This document shows, piece after piece, positions 1 to 10,609 of a stretch of DNA of 64,000 bases. This DNA comes from Leptospira sp. WS58.C1 (lineage in GTDB: Bacteria > Spirochaetota > Leptospiria > Leptospirales > Leptospiraceae): assembly GCF_040833995.1 (NCBI RefSeq), contig NZ_CP162137.1, positions 688,001 to 752,000 of the forward strand, in the 5' to 3' direction. The stretch's first letter is position 1; each line of letters begins with the position of its first letter. Made by a program: the position numbers and the translations under genes. The notes below the pieces were generated by a model, which saw nothing but the letters and a program-made list of their open reading frames with translations, searched no databases and was not told the DNA's origin.

Positions 1-2
1 GG

Positions 3-1250
3 TCCAAACGAACAATCTTAATCGTTTTTATACTTATGATCGTATGCGGTGCTATATTGTCAGCAGCTCCGGATCTCCAAAATTCTCCGGATGTAATGAA
101 TATCAATGATTTCCGCACGGATCGTGTCGCATTCCATTATATCCAATTAGTGGACAAGGAAGGAAAGGCCCTTCCGGAAAGAAACCTGAATCGAGATACT
201 TCTGAATCCACATTACTCATTATTGATAGAGGACAACTTACACTTTTGAAGGATGGATTCGACGATCCAGTCCAGATAAAGGAGAAGGAAAAGGATTATT
301 TAAATAAAATTTATAAATTCACCAGATTAAAAGATTTGGAACAGGAATATTATAAACTACCGGAATCGGAAAGAACCAAACCTTCTTCTAAAACGGAACC
401 AAACCAGGCTGAAACAAACAAGCCGAACGTGAGTGCAGCTACATCTTCCGAGCCGGAAGAGAAGAATAAGGAATTCGATCTTCTATTAAAATATGATGAT
501 GAACTCCTAAAGTCTTACGCGGCGGAGAAGGCCGCCTATGCCGAATACGTAAGGACCGAACGTATTTACGGAAAAGATTCCCCCAAAACAAGTTCGCTTA
601 GAGCAAGATTCGAAGAAGTTCGATCCAAAACCCAAGAAAGGAAAAAATTCCTATTAGGTTTTTTGCATAATACTTCCGCGGATTCGAATCCTTATCCGGG
701 GGATCGAAAAGAACAAGTCTTCTATACGAATCATTCCAACGGAGTACCGGATTTTTATCTACATTCTACCACTCCAAGAGAAGTGGACGGTCTTATGAAA
801 GGAGAGGAAGAGGTCGGAAAAAAATACGGACAACTTTTCAAAACCGCAGTGGACCGATTGATCGATTCTCAAATTGATAAACTATATTATTATATTTGGA
901 ACCGGGATATGACGAATACCCGGATTAAGGTAGACCGTTTTTTAAAAGGAAAGAAAGTCACAGTAGTTACCGGAGATTCTACGGTTTATACTATGATAGA
1001 TAAGGAAGGGGACGGGATCACCGAATCTTTCTTTGTAGATTCGCCCGGCCTAAAATTCTCCTGGGGGAAGGAAGTCCCCAATATCATTTCTATCTCAAAT
1101 TGTACGGATCAGGCGATCTTAGCTAAGATCAAAGCTTTGGGAGACGATGTTTCCTCCGGAAGGATCCCTAAAAAAGTGGATAAGTTGGATCTTACCATTC
1201 CGGAAGAACAGATCCTTTTAGAATTAAAACCGTTATTAAAGAACTTATAG
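3..1250 (+). CDS. Secreted hypothetical protein, 5' end cut by window edge
   Basis: I do not recognise the family. The reading frame is open to the left edge of the window, and the residues before the first internal ATG (position 36) are strongly hydrophobic, ending in ILSAAPD. The internal ATG would split this signal peptide, so the true start probably lies outside the window. The mature part is charged. A Lys/Glu/Pro/Ser-rich linker lies about residues 100-150 from the internal ATG and a helical segment follows. The C-terminal third contains a VTVVTGDSTVY strand motif and a likely beta-rich domain. The product is probably periplasmic or exported. It converges on the crotonase gene at 1320, separated by a small hairpin. 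Function is unknown. Confidence 0.75.
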   Translation, partial: SKRTILIVFILMIVCGAILSAAPDLQNSPDVMNINDFRTDRVAFHYIQLVDKEGKALPERNLNRDTSESTLLIIDRGQLTLLKDGFDDPVQIKEKEKDYLNKIYKFTRLKDLEQEYYKLPESERTKPSSKTEPNQAETNKPNVSAATSSEPEEKNKEFDLLLKYDDELLKSYAAEKAAYAEYVRTERIYGKDSPKTSSLRARFEEVRSKTQERKKFLLGFLHNTSADSNPYPGDRKEQVFYTNHSNGVPDFYLHSTTPREVDGLMKGEEEVGKKYGQLFKTAVDRLIDSQIDKLYYYIWNRDMTNTRIKVDRFLKGKKVTVVTGDSTVYTMIDKEGDGITESFFVDSPGLKFSWGKEVPNIISISNCTDQAILAKIKALGDDVSSGRIPKKVDKLDLTIPEEQILLELKPLLKNL

Positions 1251-1303
1251 TCGTCCGGCTATAAATGCAATGTCATTGCGACAAGTATGATGTTCCGGGC
1301 TTC

Positions 1304-1321
1304 AAGAGCCGCTAGGCTCTT
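1304..1321. terminator. Stem-loop between convergent genes
   Basis: Seven perfect base pairs (AAGAGCC / GGCTCTT) enclose the loop GCTA. The hairpin lies between the stop of the truncated gene and the stop of the crotonase, touching the latter. It could end transcription on both strands, but there is no clear T-run on either side, so it is only a candidate. Confidence 0.4.
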
Positions 1322-2108
1322 ATCGTCCTTTAAAAACCGGCTTTCTCTTTTCTTCAATCGAACGAATGGTTTCTCGAAAGTCTTGAGAAAGAAAGTTCAG
1401 AGCCTGCGACTCCGCTTCTTTTCGTAGAGCTGCATTCAGTTTTTCACGATCGTAAATATTCTTCTTTAATTCGCTAAGCGCCATAGGAGCGCTCTCGCTC
1501 AGCGAGATTGCGATCTCGGTAGCTCTTTGTAAAACTTCCGCTTTTGGAACGGAATCATAACAAATTCCTAATGAATGAGCTTCTTTGCCGCTTACTGTTT
1601 CCGCTAAGAATAAAAGCCTATTTGCGATTTCCATTCCGAATAATTCTTTCGTCAGATAGCTGGATCCCATTCCCGGATGAATTCCCAATTTTACGAAATT
1701 GAATTGGTATTTTCCTTCATTCGCAAAAACCCGTAGATCGCAAGCCAGAGTGATGGAAAGTCCCGCGCCGATCGCATGACCATTAGCGGCACAGATCACC
1801 GGAACGTTCAGATCCCTAACGCTTAGGAATAGATTATAAAATTCGAACATTTCTTTTTTGTTCGTTTCGAAGGACTTTTCGGCAAAAGATTTTAATAATT
1901 CGAAATTACCACCGGCAGAGAAAATATCGTTCTTTCCGGTAATGACAACCGCTCTAGGCGGGTTCTTTTTCAGCTTTTCGATGTGAGCTTGGAACTCCAG
2001 ACCCATTGAGACGGTCATGGAGTTTTTAGTTTCCGGATTATTCAGATAGAGAATTTCAATTCTTGATTCGGAAGAAAGTTCTACTGTTTCTGAATCAACC
2101 AATGCCAT
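1320..2108 (-). CDS. Enoyl-CoA hydratase/isomerase (crotonase) family protein
   Basis: This is a crotonase-fold acyl-CoA enzyme of 262 aa, normal for the family, probably cytoplasmic and acting in fatty-acid or acyl-CoA metabolism. The oxyanion-hole segments are visible as [10 protein letters not shown] and [11 protein letters not shown], followed by ACDLRVF and a [13 protein letters not shown] stretch. The Glu that follows the glycine-rich turn in classical hydratases (GCEL type) is replaced (GAGLSI), and the second catalytic Glu is also not evident. Dehydration of enoyl-CoA is therefore not assured, and an isomerase or hydrolase role is equally possible. Its ATG overlaps the stop of the upstream gene by one base (TAATG), so the two are translationally coupled. 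Fold assignment is firm; substrate unknown. Confidence 0.88.
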   Translation of the reverse strand: MALVDSETVELSSESRIEILYLNNPETKNSMTVSMGLEFQAHIEKLKKNPPRAVVITGKNDIFSAGGNFELLKSFAEKSFETNKKEMFEFYNLFLSVRDLNVPVICAANGHAIGAGLSITLACDLRVFANEGKYQFNFVKLGIHPGMGSSYLTKELFGMEIANRLLFLAETVSGKEAHSLGICYDSVPKAEVLQRATEIAISLSESAPMALSELKKNIYDREKLNAALRKEAESQALNFLSQDFRETIRSIEEKRKPVFKGR

Positions 2109-2635
2109 TAAACAGCTTCCTGCTTTAGTTCAAAACTTTCGTACCAGACTCTATCGGATACGGAAAGAGGTTTTTCTCCGATACCCATTTGATCGTAATA
2201 ATCCAATAGAATTTCTAAATGAACATTTTCCTCATCTTCTAAAGTCCAGAAAGAACTATCGATGGATTTAGAAACAAGCGCCTGGCCTCTGACGGAGTCC
2301 ACGAAATAATCCGGTTTATTGGAGAAGATCAGATGAGCGGAGATCAGATCGAATCGAATAGTATCCACTATTTTAGAAAATTCGGAATCAGATTTATCGA
2401 AATAACGGGAAGCTATCTCGGTCTGGAAATAATCACCCCAGGTAAGAATGTCCGGTTCCACTCCCGTGCGTGTTTTGATCTCTTGGAGTTTTTCCTCTTC
2501 TAAAAAAGGTTTGGAAGCGAATTTATCCACCAGTTCTCTAAGGGAAATCAAGTTAAGGATCTTATTCGCGGAAAGTTGTCCACGACGCATCATATCGAAA
2601 AGTTCTGGATTCAGTTCGGACTTGTTCTCTGCCAT
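2108..2635 (-). CDS. Hypothetical helical protein coupled to the crotonase gene
   Basis: This is a soluble protein of 175 aa with no signal peptide and no membrane segment. It looks all-helical and acidic, and I recognise no domain. Features include [25 protein letters not shown] in the middle and a C-terminal [22 protein letters not shown] helix. The gene comes first in a two-gene minus-strand operon with the crotonase and shares one base with its start codon, which suggests a linked role in acyl-CoA metabolism or regulation (inference). The intergenic region of about 175 bases to the divergent gene at 2812 presumably carries promoters for both directions. Confidence 0.75.
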   Translation of the reverse strand: MAENKSELNPELFDMMRRGQLSANKILNLISLRELVDKFASKPFLEEEKLQEIKTRTGVEPDILTWGDYFQTEIASRYFDKSDSEFSKIVDTIRFDLISAHLIFSNKPDYFVDSVRGQALVSKSIDSSFWTLEDEENVHLEILLDYYDQMGIGEKPLSVSDRVWYESFELKQEAV

Positions 2636-2811
2636 GCTTTATTTTTCGGCAAAAGTATAAAAATCCCCCGCACAATTTCCTTCCGGAAAATACTCGCCTA
2701 TGTCTCATTTTCGAAAAAAAGAAGAACGTGGCGAATTCCTATCGGTAGTACTGGATTCCTAAAGTCCCGAAGTCGAAAATAAAGATAAGGGAAAATTTTA
2801 CCCATACCGTT

Positions 2812-4089
2812 ATGGCTGTAGGACGATCGGATACACTCCAGGAACTGATTACGATTTTAGAAACGATGTTTGGAGAAACAATCATCGGTTCCGATATCAA
2901 TTTAGTTAAACACCTATTCTATAGTCTAAAAGCGGACCAAAGGGAATTCCCTTTCGATTACGAAGGAGAAAAGCTTACCTCCGTTGTCGAAGAGGTGGGC
3001 GAAGACACTCTCGTTCTATATGTTCCTTATCTTCAGCCAAAAGGAATACTCAGAGCAAAAATCAGTTTCGAAATCTTGAATATATTATATCAATTCGAAG
3101 TGGTTCTTTTGGATTTTTGGGAAGACCATGTCCGGGTGAAGATCCCTTCCGAACTGCAAGCAGCCGCATTCCGTAAAAATCTCAGGGTGGCAGTGGACGA
3201 TCTTTTTATGAACTACGTGATCCTTTATCGTTCCTTGAGCGGTGGAGAAAGAGAGCTCGGAAAAAATCTAAGCGTAGAGCAAAGATTTTTCCATCTCATG
3301 AAGGAGATCAAAAAGGATAATCCAAGTCTGAAATTGATCAATTTAATGGTTACCGAATATATTCTTGGAATTTCCAAAGACTATGAGCTCGTGTTTTTCG
3401 GACCTGGGAAAGATGGGGGACTTTTCGGGGATTTTATCAGACAATACAACCGTTCAATTTATGTTCCGGATTGTTCTTTAATTAAAAGTTATATAGGGGA
3501 GGAGAAGGATCCGTATCTGGATAATTTCCGGGACGAATACTTACGTTTGATCCAAACCAGGGGGCAGGCAAAGGCGGATGAATTTTTCAGAGAGCTTCAG
3601 AAAGAAGAAGTCCGAAATTTTTTGATTTCTTATATAGTTACTCCTATCCGTCTATTCAATGATCCGATCGGTTATGTGAAAGTGTTCTCCACGGCCATGG
3701 ATAAATTTTCCATCGTGCAGCAGCAGGCATTATATATCGAGGAACTAGGGGATATTCTCACTTACGCTCTTACGAAAGTTTATATTCGCCAAGAGAACTT
3801 TAGAAATGAAGAGGCAGTTACCCGTATCTTGGATATCAGTATGAACGGTCTCTTGTTCGAGATAGAGGATGAAAGGACTTTCAATTATTTAAAAAAACAT
3901 AATATTATTAAAATGTTTATTCCGATTTCCGAAAGGAACCTGGTCCTAAGGGGAGAGGTTGTGCGATTCTTGGAGGTCGCTGACGGAAAATTCCAACTCG
4001 GAGTGAATTTTTTCGATTCTAATCCGGATGATATGGTCTTTTTACAACATTATATCTTCAGTAAGAAGATGCGGATACTGTTCGAATAA
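2812..4089 (+). CDS. PilZ-type protein with a large GAF-like insert
   Basis: A cytoplasmic protein of 425 aa. Residues about 45-118 resemble the N-terminal flavodoxin/YcgR-type strand domain that precedes PilZ. An RxxxR motif (RKNLR, 121-125) follows, and a DxSxxG motif (DISMNG, 341-346) with downstream strands (RGEVVRF, FQLGVNF) completes the PilZ signature. PilZ domains bind cyclic di-GMP through exactly these motifs, but they are normally 20-30 residues apart. Here about 215 residues separate them, and that stretch ends in a GAF-like pattern ([18 protein letters not shown], a terminal helix). The gene at 9398 has the same layout. I infer a c-di-GMP effector; Leptospira encodes many of these. 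No close Shine-Dalgarno precedes the ATG. Confidence 0.7.
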   Translation: MAVGRSDTLQELITILETMFGETIIGSDINLVKHLFYSLKADQREFPFDYEGEKLTSVVEEVGEDTLVLYVPYLQPKGILRAKISFEILNILYQFEVVLLDFWEDHVRVKIPSELQAAAFRKNLRVAVDDLFMNYVILYRSLSGGERELGKNLSVEQRFFHLMKEIKKDNPSLKLINLMVTEYILGISKDYELVFFGPGKDGGLFGDFIRQYNRSIYVPDCSLIKSYIGEEKDPYLDNFRDEYLRLIQTRGQAKADEFFRELQKEEVRNFLISYIVTPIRLFNDPIGYVKVFSTAMDKFSIVQQQALYIEELGDILTYALTKVYIRQENFRNEEAVTRILDISMNGLLFEIEDERTFNYLKKHNIIKMFIPISERNLVLRGEVVRFLEVADGKFQLGVNFFDSNPDDMVFLQHYIFSKKMRILFE

Positions 4090-4125
4090 CTATCCTTTCC
4101 TTCGAATCGTTCCGCCGCTTCCGTT

Positions 4126-7100
4126 TCATTTCGTCTTTTTTCTAACATTTTTTTTCTTAATTGGTTCAGATTTATGACTGTTTTCTTCATACAAAACTTC
4201 ACTATGATGTTCTGCAAAAGCTGGAGTATGATCTTCTCCGATATCGATCCGAATATAAGTGCTTTCTTTTTTTCTTCGGATCTCTTCCTTTCTTTTTATC
4301 CTTGCTTCGTCCCAACCTAAAAGAGTTTCCATCACGATAGGAAGAACAAGACGAGATAATGCGGTTGCGACCAATACTCCTGCTATCACTACGGTAGCCA
4401 AAGGTCTTTGCACTTCTGCTCCTGCCATATTGGAAAGTGCCATTGGAAGAAATCCGATAGCGGCGATAAATTCAGTCGTAAGAACGGGCCGTAACGAAAG
4501 TATCCCGGCGGAAATAACCGCATCTGCTATACGTTTTCCGGATTGGATCTCTTCCTTCAATGTTGATGCGTACACCACGCCGTTCAAAACGGCGATCCCG
4601 CTTACAGCAATAAATCCGACTGCAGCCGGGATACTAAATGGCAAACCACGCAAGACTAAACCTAAAATACCTCCTGCAGTTGCCAACGGAACTACGGCAA
4701 ATACTCCTAATGCATAGTAAATACTATTGAATGCAGCCATAAGCATAAAAAATATGATCGCTAAGGCGACAGGAACGACTAAGAGTAATCTGTTTCTTGC
4801 TCTCACGAAGTTATCGAATTGTCCTCCCCATTCTATTTCATATCCGGCGGGAAGACTAGCTGCGATAGGTTTTACTTTCTCCTTTGCTTCATTGATATAT
4901 CCGACTAGGTCTCTTCCTCGAATATTTACTTCGACGAAGATCCTTCGTTTAAGCGCTTCTCTATAAATGGCTGCCGCGGAATCTAGAATTTCTATATCCG
5001 CTACTTGTCCAAGAGGGATCGTATTTCCGGTTGCTGTCATAATTGGAATATTGGCTACTTCCGGAAGATCGTCGGCTTCCAAATCAAGTCTGAGAACTAA
5101 ATCGTATCTTCTCATTCCTTCAAATATTTTTCCGGCCTTAGTTCCGACTCTCATCATCTCCACCGTGCGGAGAATTTCAGAAGCGGATACTCCATAGCGA
5201 GCCATCTTATCGTAGTTGGTATTGATCTGAAGCATAGGAAGTCCGAGAACTCTTTGCACACGTAAGTCTCCGGTTCCTGGCACCTTCTGCATTGTAGATG
5301 CGATCTTATCTCCGATATTTTTAATAGTTTTAAGATCGTCTCCGTATATCTTCACGACTACGTCCGCTTTAGAACCTGTAAGAAGTGAATTTACCCTGTT
5401 TTCGATCGGTTGGGACATACTGAAGTAAGTGGAAGGGACTTCTGCGATCAGCTTACTTTTGATCTTGTCCATCAGTTCTTCACGAGTATCCGCATTTACC
5501 CAATCTTCTTTAGGTTTCAATTTAACCATGACGGAAGTTTCCTCCGTACCTAAGGGTTCCGCCGCTGATTCTCCCCGCCCCACACGGGAGACAACGCTAA
5601 CAATTTCCGGAAATCCGGAGAGAACCTCTTCGATCTCCATATTTAAATCTCGGGAATAATCGATAGCGGTAGAGGGTAATCTTTTTGCATCGATTTCCAA
5701 TTCTCCTTCATCGATTCGAGGTAAGAATTCGGAACCTAAGAAACTTCCGGATAAAAATGAAAAAATGATAACTCCGACTGAAAAGAGAATGATCTTTTTT
5801 TTTCGCATCCATCCCCAATCCAAAAGTTTAATATAGTATTCCTCTATTTTTTCCCAAGCGTGTGCTTTATGGATAAAAGGTCGTTTATATGCGTAAGCAA
5901 GACTTGCCGGAAAGACCGTAACGGAAAAAACAAGTGCGCTTGCTAGAGCGAGGGCAACGGTTATCGCCATGGGGCGGAACATTCTTCCTTCCACTCCTTC
6001 AAGGACCATGAGAGGAAGATAGACAAGCATAATGATCGCAACGGAGAATGCTGCCGCTTTCGCTACTCTCTTGCATCGATCCGAAATAATGTTTTCAGTA
6101 GCGACACGAAGCTCTTCTTCATTCATGGGGCGATCGAAGCTTTTTCTACCTATATAAAATCCGGCCAAAACGGACTCTAACATTACGATGGAGCCGTCCA
6201 CAAGTAAGCCGAAATCGAGTGCGCCTAAAGACATCAAGTTCCCTACAACGCCCAGTTGTCGCATAAAGATAACCGCAACCAGCATTGAAACGGGAATTGC
6301 CGCGGCAACTAACGCTCCGCCTTTTGCTGTCCCTAAAGTTAGGATAAGAGCAAGGAATACAAGTAGAGCCCCTTCACTTAAATTCATAAAGACAGTCTTT
6401 AAAGCACGGTTAATAAATTCAGAACGATCGTAAAACGGCTCTAACTTCATTCCTTCAGGAAGAGTCGGTCGAACTTCTTCTACTTTTTCGCGCACTCGAT
6501 CCACGACATCCCTGGAATTTTGACCAAGCAGCATGATGACTGTCGCAGCAACCACTTCTTTGCCTTTTTGAGTGGCAATACCGAAACGAAGTGCGGGTCC
6601 TTCTTCTACTTTAGCGATTTGGCCTAATAAAAGTGGAATTCCGTCGGCAGAAGTTCTAACTGCAACTCTCCTCAGTTCTTCTATTCCTCCGAACTGTCCT
6701 TCTCCGCGGATAACTAATTGTTCTTCTCCTTTTTGAACATAACCTCCGCCGGTGTTGAAGTTAGCAGCCTTAATATCATCCAAGATCTCGGTCACGGTAA
6801 GATTGTGCGCGGCTAATCTTTTGGGATCGATCAATACTTGATATTGCTTTAAAGTTCCGCCTAACGTGTTTACTTCAATTACGCCGGGAACCGCTTTTAT
6901 TTTTTTGGATAGATCCCAATCTACATAACTCCTAAGTTCTGTCGGAGAATGTCTATCGGAAGAAAGAACGAATTCGTATATATCCCCTAAGGCCGTGGCA
7001 ACGGGAGCTAATTCAGGCGATCCGTATTCCGGAGGGATTTGGGCATCGACAATCTTTAGGCGTTCATTCACAAGTTGTCTTGCAAACCAAATGTCTGTCC

Positions 7101-7398
7101 CATCTTCGAAAATAACCGATACGGAGCTTACTCCCGCGCGTGAGATGGAGCGGATCTCTTTTGCTCCGGGAATTCCATTCAACTCTAATTCTATCGGATA
7201 CGTAATGAATTGCTCCACTTCGAACGGGGTCAAACCCGGCGAGGAAGTAACGGCAGTTACTTGGACATTTGTTACGTCGGGAACTGCGTCAATTGGGAGT
7301 TTTAAAGCGTTAAATAGACCGATAAGGGAGAATATGGCGCAGATGATCAATACTGCTCCTTTCTTACGAATGGATAAATCTACCAGTTTTTCTATCAT
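4126..7398 (-). CDS. CzcA/CusA-type heavy-metal efflux RND transporter
   Basis: This is an inner-membrane RND pump of 1090 aa, with the usual twofold repeat of a TM helix, a large periplasmic loop and a TM bundle. The heavy-metal subfamily is shown by the N-terminus ([25 protein letters not shown]) and by the TM4 proton-relay set D395, D401 and E408 in [15 protein letters not shown], as in CzcA. It would expel divalent or monovalent metal cations using the proton gradient. A C-terminal cytoplasmic tail of about 65 residues is His/Lys/Glu-rich ([13 protein letters not shown]) and makes the protein slightly longer than usual; it may bind metal. No adaptor (CzcB) or outer-membrane channel (CzcC) gene adjoins it here, so partners must be encoded elsewhere. 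Metal specificity cannot be read. Confidence 0.93.
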   Translation of the reverse strand: MIEKLVDLSIRKKGAVLIICAIFSLIGLFNALKLPIDAVPDVTNVQVTAVTSSPGLTPFEVEQFITYPIELELNGIPGAKEIRSISRAGVSSVSVIFEDGTDIWFARQLVNERLKIVDAQIPPEYGSPELAPVATALGDIYEFVLSSDRHSPTELRSYVDWDLSKKIKAVPGVIEVNTLGGTLKQYQVLIDPKRLAAHNLTVTEILDDIKAANFNTGGGYVQKGEEQLVIRGEGQFGGIEELRRVAVRTSADGIPLLLGQIAKVEEGPALRFGIATQKGKEVVAATVIMLLGQNSRDVVDRVREKVEEVRPTLPEGMKLEPFYDRSEFINRALKTVFMNLSEGALLVFLALILTLGTAKGGALVAAAIPVSMLVAVIFMRQLGVVGNLMSLGALDFGLLVDGSIVMLESVLAGFYIGRKSFDRPMNEEELRVATENIISDRCKRVAKAAAFSVAIIMLVYLPLMVLEGVEGRMFRPMAITVALALASALVFSVTVFPASLAYAYKRPFIHKAHAWEKIEEYYIKLLDWGWMRKKKIILFSVGVIIFSFLSGSFLGSEFLPRIDEGELEIDAKRLPSTAIDYSRDLNMEIEEVLSGFPEIVSVVSRVGRGESAAEPLGTEETSVMVKLKPKEDWVNADTREELMDKIKSKLIAEVPSTYFSMSQPIENRVNSLLTGSKADVVVKIYGDDLKTIKNIGDKIASTMQKVPGTGDLRVQRVLGLPMLQINTNYDKMARYGVSASEILRTVEMMRVGTKAGKIFEGMRRYDLVLRLDLEADDLPEVANIPIMTATGNTIPLGQVADIEILDSAAAIYREALKRRIFVEVNIRGRDLVGYINEAKEKVKPIAASLPAGYEIEWGGQFDNFVRARNRLLLVVPVALAIIFFMLMAAFNSIYYALGVFAVVPLATAGGILGLVLRGLPFSIPAAVGFIAVSGIAVLNGVVYASTLKEEIQSGKRIADAVISAGILSLRPVLTTEFIAAIGFLPMALSNMAGAEVQRPLATVVIAGVLVATALSRLVLPIVMETLLGWDEARIKRKEEIRRKKESTYIRIDIGEDHTPAFAEHHSEVLYEENSHKSEPIKKKNVRKKTK

Positions 7399-7611
7399 AA
7401 ACGGTCCTTTTCCCTTGATTCTTCAATGAGATACAAATTGAATGAGCTTTGCCGTTCTGGCTCGTATTTTTTTAAATAAAAATCTTTCGCGACGGCTTCG
7501 GAAAATAATTCGTTACATTTTAAAGAAATGTTCTTGTATCTGAGTCGGATTTTTCGTCTTTTAATTGATTCTCACAAGAAATAGAATATAAACGTAAAGG
7601 AGTTATTTGAA

Positions 7612-8106
7612 ATGGGTGCGAAATCTTCCTTATTACTACTTTGCTCGCTTACAACCTTCGCGTGTAAAGAATCTGTAGATTTCAAACAAATTCCTAATTC
7701 TCTAACTGTCGATAGTATTCGTTGCGATCAGATCTTGAATGAAATAACGATCAAAAACCAGGACTCAGATCCTGTAATTTTATTGAATACGGCTTCTCCC
7801 TCGATTGAGAGAAACTATTCGGAAGCAAGGCTTGGATATTTTTTCGGCTCAAATAAAGAGCACAAAAATTCGGAGGATCAATCCAAATCAATTGCTTTAG
7901 TACAACCGGGGAAATCTCTTAAACTTAAGATTGGAGAAGACTTCGAGAACATAAATTGGATCGATACCTTCCATGTTACCATCGGCTATCAGAAAATAGA
8001 AAAAGGAAAATTCGGCGAGACAGGATTGCGAATTTCGCAGGACCTTTTCAATTCACAATCTATTCAGGAATTCGAAATAGATTGTAGAGATCTATCCAAG
8101 CTTTAA
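7612..8106 (+). CDS. Putative lipoprotein, unknown function
   Basis: A 164-aa product with a short basic start, a hydrophobic core and a Cys at residue 18 (LTTFAC), compatible with the relaxed spirochaetal lipobox. The mature part looks beta-rich (LNEITIKNQDSDPVILLNT; SLKLKIGEDF), like a small immunoglobulin-type or DUF-type exported domain. A good ribosome site (AAAGGAG) lies about ten bases before the ATG. It is divergent from the RND pump gene, with about 210 bases between them that probably hold both promoters. No family recognised. Confidence 0.7.
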   Translation: MGAKSSLLLLCSLTTFACKESVDFKQIPNSLTVDSIRCDQILNEITIKNQDSDPVILLNTASPSIERNYSEARLGYFFGSNKEHKNSEDQSKSIALVQPGKSLKLKIGEDFENINWIDTFHVTIGYQKIEKGKFGETGLRISQDLFNSQSIQEFEIDCRDLSKL

Positions 8107-8348
8107 TATTCATCTTATTTAATAATAAATATATACTTTTGTCGTAAGGGATCCATACCCAAACTATTTGTTTTTTATACCTTAATGGAATTTCGTCTTT
8201 GGGTTCCTTTTCTTATGCTACTTCATTCATGCGCCTTGTTTTGTTGGACCGCGTCCGAGTCGTGATATATATCATGTAGATACAGGCTATATTTCGTTGA
8301 AAGGAAATATAAGTTATGTTTTATCTATTTGTTAAATTGGAGGATCCG

Positions 8349-8777
8349 ATGAATCGATTATTATTAATGATCTGCGGTATGCTGATCGTTACGAATGTTT
8401 TTGCCCAAGGCGGCGGTAATATGGGCCAAGGAATGGGAATGAAATACGATCCCACAACGGAAGTTACGTTAAGCGGGAAGGTTACCGAAATTATAAAGGT
8501 TCCTCATGGTGGAAGAGGGGAAGGAATTCATTTAACCTTTCAAGCCGAAAATGAAACGTTTACGATTATGTTAGGACCTTCCTTTTACATAGATAAACAA
8601 ACCGTGAAGATAGCCAAAGACGATATGATAACGATCGTAGGTTCAAAGGTCGGAAATATCATCGTTGCTCGCGAAGTTACTAAGGATGGGCAAAAGCTTA
8701 CCCTAAGGACCACTACAGGTGCTCCACTGTGGGGACGAGGAGGTGGAGGTAGACCTGGGAAAGGAAGAAGGCGTTAA
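8349..8777 (+). CDS. Exported small OB-fold-like Gly/Arg-tailed protein
   Basis: The frame opens at 8316, but the ATG at 8349 is preceded by GGAGG at ideal spacing and starts a clean signal peptide (MNRLLLMICGMLIVTNVFAQ), so I use it (142 aa). The mature protein begins with a Gly/Met-rich stretch, then a beta-barrel-like domain (VTLSGKVTEIIKVPHGGRGEGIH, FTIMLGPSFYI, DDMITIVGSKV, IVAREVTKDG) typical of small periplasmic OB-fold proteins. It ends in a Gly/Arg tail (WGRGGGGRPGKGRRR). Similar proteins in other bacteria are sometimes listed as DNA-binding, without firm evidence. The stop overlaps the ATG of the OsmC gene (TAATG), so the two are co-translated. Confidence 0.75.
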   Translation: MNRLLLMICGMLIVTNVFAQGGGNMGQGMGMKYDPTTEVTLSGKVTEIIKVPHGGRGEGIHLTFQAENETFTIMLGPSFYIDKQTVKIAKDDMITIVGSKVGNIIVAREVTKDGQKLTLRTTTGAPLWGRGGGGRPGKGRRR

Positions 8778-9214
8778 TGGAGGAAATACATTTCTATCAA
8801 GTAAATGTAAAATGGGAGAAGGATAGGATCGGGATCGCTTCCGCACCCGGTCTTTCTTCCATACAAGTAGCTACACCGCCGGAATTTCCCGGCGGTCATC
8901 CCGGGATTTGGTCGCCTGAACATCTGTTTGTTGCTTCCGTTAACAGTTGTTATATGACAACATTTCTTGCGATCGCTAAAAATTCAAAACTTGAATTCTC
9001 CGATTTTGAAAGTTCCGCTAACGGTAAACTTGAGATGGTCGAAGGACGTTATTCGATCACTGAGATTGTTTTGGATGCAAAGATCCGAATATCGAACGAA
9101 TCGGACCGGGCCAAGGCTTTGAAAGTAATGGAAAAATCCGAGAAGGTCTGTTTAATATCGAACTCTATAAAGACAGTCGTCCGCCTTACGGCAAATGTCG
9201 TTAATTTTGTTTAG
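8777..9214 (+). CDS. OsmC/Ohr family peroxiredoxin-like protein
   Basis: A cytoplasmic thiol peroxidase-like protein of 145 aa. The two family cysteines are present: C58 in ASVNSCYMTTF and C125 in EKVCLISNSI, along with the conserved SPEHLFVAS helix. OsmC/Ohr proteins reduce organic hydroperoxides with this cysteine pair. The sequence is closer to general OsmC than to inducible Ohr, but I cannot separate them with certainty. It is translationally coupled to the OB-fold gene just upstream, and no OhrR-type regulator is adjacent. Confidence 0.85.
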   Translation: MEEIHFYQVNVKWEKDRIGIASAPGLSSIQVATPPEFPGGHPGIWSPEHLFVASVNSCYMTTFLAIAKNSKLEFSDFESSANGKLEMVEGRYSITEIVLDAKIRISNESDRAKALKVMEKSEKVCLISNSIKTVVRLTANVVNFV

Positions 9215-9397
9215 AATCGTCTTTTGCCTGTAGAGAAGCAGACCATGCTCAATTAATCTTTTGATAAGAAGTTAATCCAATCGGGGACCAATTTACTGGG
9301 AGAATATTAAATACTTTTTACCTACAATTTGGAGTGGGTATTAGACTCGCATTGAATAATTAATTTTGCTTCGTTGAGTAATCCTTGTAAGCCTCAG

Positions 9398-10609
9398 TTA
9401 AGTTTTCTTTCTTCTCGGGACCGAAGTGCGGTAAATTTTAACGACTGCAGCATTACTTTTTTCGGAGTTTATACGATTGCGTAATGATTGAAGATTATAT
9501 TCCAATTTTCTTAAGCTGGTTAGCTGGTCTTGATCAGATATGAATTTTAATCCTAAAAAAAGTTTTCCATTCCTGTCTATGGAGCGCCAACAGATCTTTG
9601 CATTCATGTGAATCGGTGGCCTTCCTTTGAATACAAGGTCGAATTTAAGACTTTCGTTTCGGTAGACGTTGTACAATATATCCTTTTGACGTATCCTTAT
9701 TTTTACGCCCGATTCGGAAATATCAATTACGTCAAATCGATCGGTCGACTTGATAGAATCCGAGTTTTGGATTGTAGTGATGATCTTTTCCGATAATGCG
9801 TAGAGTTCGGAGAGATCTTCGGCTAGGATCGGTTCTTGAGCACTTCTTATCCAAAGATAAGCCTTAGGAAACGAGTCTTTGTCGTTTTTATCATATAGTA
9901 AAGGAAGTATTAATTCCGATATTATGGATTCGTTTTTATACCGTCTGATTGCAGAAAGAATATTTTTACCGAAATAAGTTATGTAATTCACGAATTGAGG
10001 CAAGACCTCGGTGTAAGAGCCTGGATTGTTGGTGTTTTGGATGTAGAAGATCTTTTTGGTCTTTCTAACGATCTCGAATTTGGATTCTTGGCCTGATTGG
10101 AAAAGTCCGACGTATATCTCTCCAAATTTCGGATGTTTTAATTCATCCTTGAAAGTTTCCAAAATGTCGCGTATAACGTTCGGAGAGATATGCCGATTTA
10201 ATTCGAAACGTTCAGGATGATAAACAATATTCGTCGCGAACACAGAATCATTCTTAATTCTAAGCCTTTCTTCCTTTCGATTCGTTTTAGCGATACAAAC
10301 CGATTCAGCTTGCATCAAAAATTCGAAATCATTGAGACGCCTGATAGTTCTGCAATTCAGCTCTAAAAGATTTTTCAAAGTCCTTTGTAGAATGATCTTT
10401 TCATCCGATGATATTCTTGATCTTTGCTGAAAACGAACGGAGATCTGTCCGGAATCTCCGAAAGTTTCTATAATTATCGCTTTGTTATCGGATTGCCGGC
10501 CTTTCACTGTAAGTTCTTCTGAATAAAGAAAGGATCCTGCAATTCTGGAAATTGCAGTGGGATCGGATAAAATATCCCAAGACCTCTTATGTGTTTCTCT
10601 TATATCCAT
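9398..10609 (-). CDS. PilZ-type protein with GAF-like insert (possibly DUF1577)
   Basis: A cytoplasmic protein of 403 aa, built like the 2812-4089 product. An N-terminal strand-rich domain (residues 20-105) is followed by RKEER (111-115), a long middle segment, then DISESG (296-301) with later PilZ strands (AKICWR, KLFLGLKF). The segment between the two motifs (about 180 residues) contains VRKTKKIFYIQNTNNPGSY and a helix-rich end reminiscent of GAF domains. I think this matches the Leptospira-restricted family listed as DUF1577, but that is from memory. A basic tail (PRRKKT) closes it. Cyclic di-GMP binding is plausible from the RxxxR and DxSxxG pair. The gene stands alone. Confidence 0.65.
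   Translation of the reverse strand: MDIRETHKRSWDILSDPTAISRIAGSFLYSEELTVKGRQSDNKAIIIETFGDSGQISVRFQQRSRISSDEKIILQRTLKNLLELNCRTIRRLNDFEFLMQAESVCIAKTNRKEERLRIKNDSVFATNIVYHPERFELNRHISPNVIRDILETFKDELKHPKFGEIYVGLFQSGQESKFEIVRKTKKIFYIQNTNNPGSYTEVLPQFVNYITYFGKNILSAIRRYKNESIISELILPLLYDKNDKDSFPKAYLWIRSAQEPILAEDLSELYALSEKIITTIQNSDSIKSTDRFDVIDISESGVKIRIRQKDILYNVYRNESLKFDLVFKGRPPIHMNAKICWRSIDRNGKLFLGLKFISDQDQLTSLRKLEYNLQSLRNRINSEKSNAAVVKIYRTSVPRRKKT

Noticed and set aside
8185..8265. 26-codon hydrophobic frame resembling a small exported peptide
   Set aside because: No ribosome site before the ATG, very short, composition compatible with chance.
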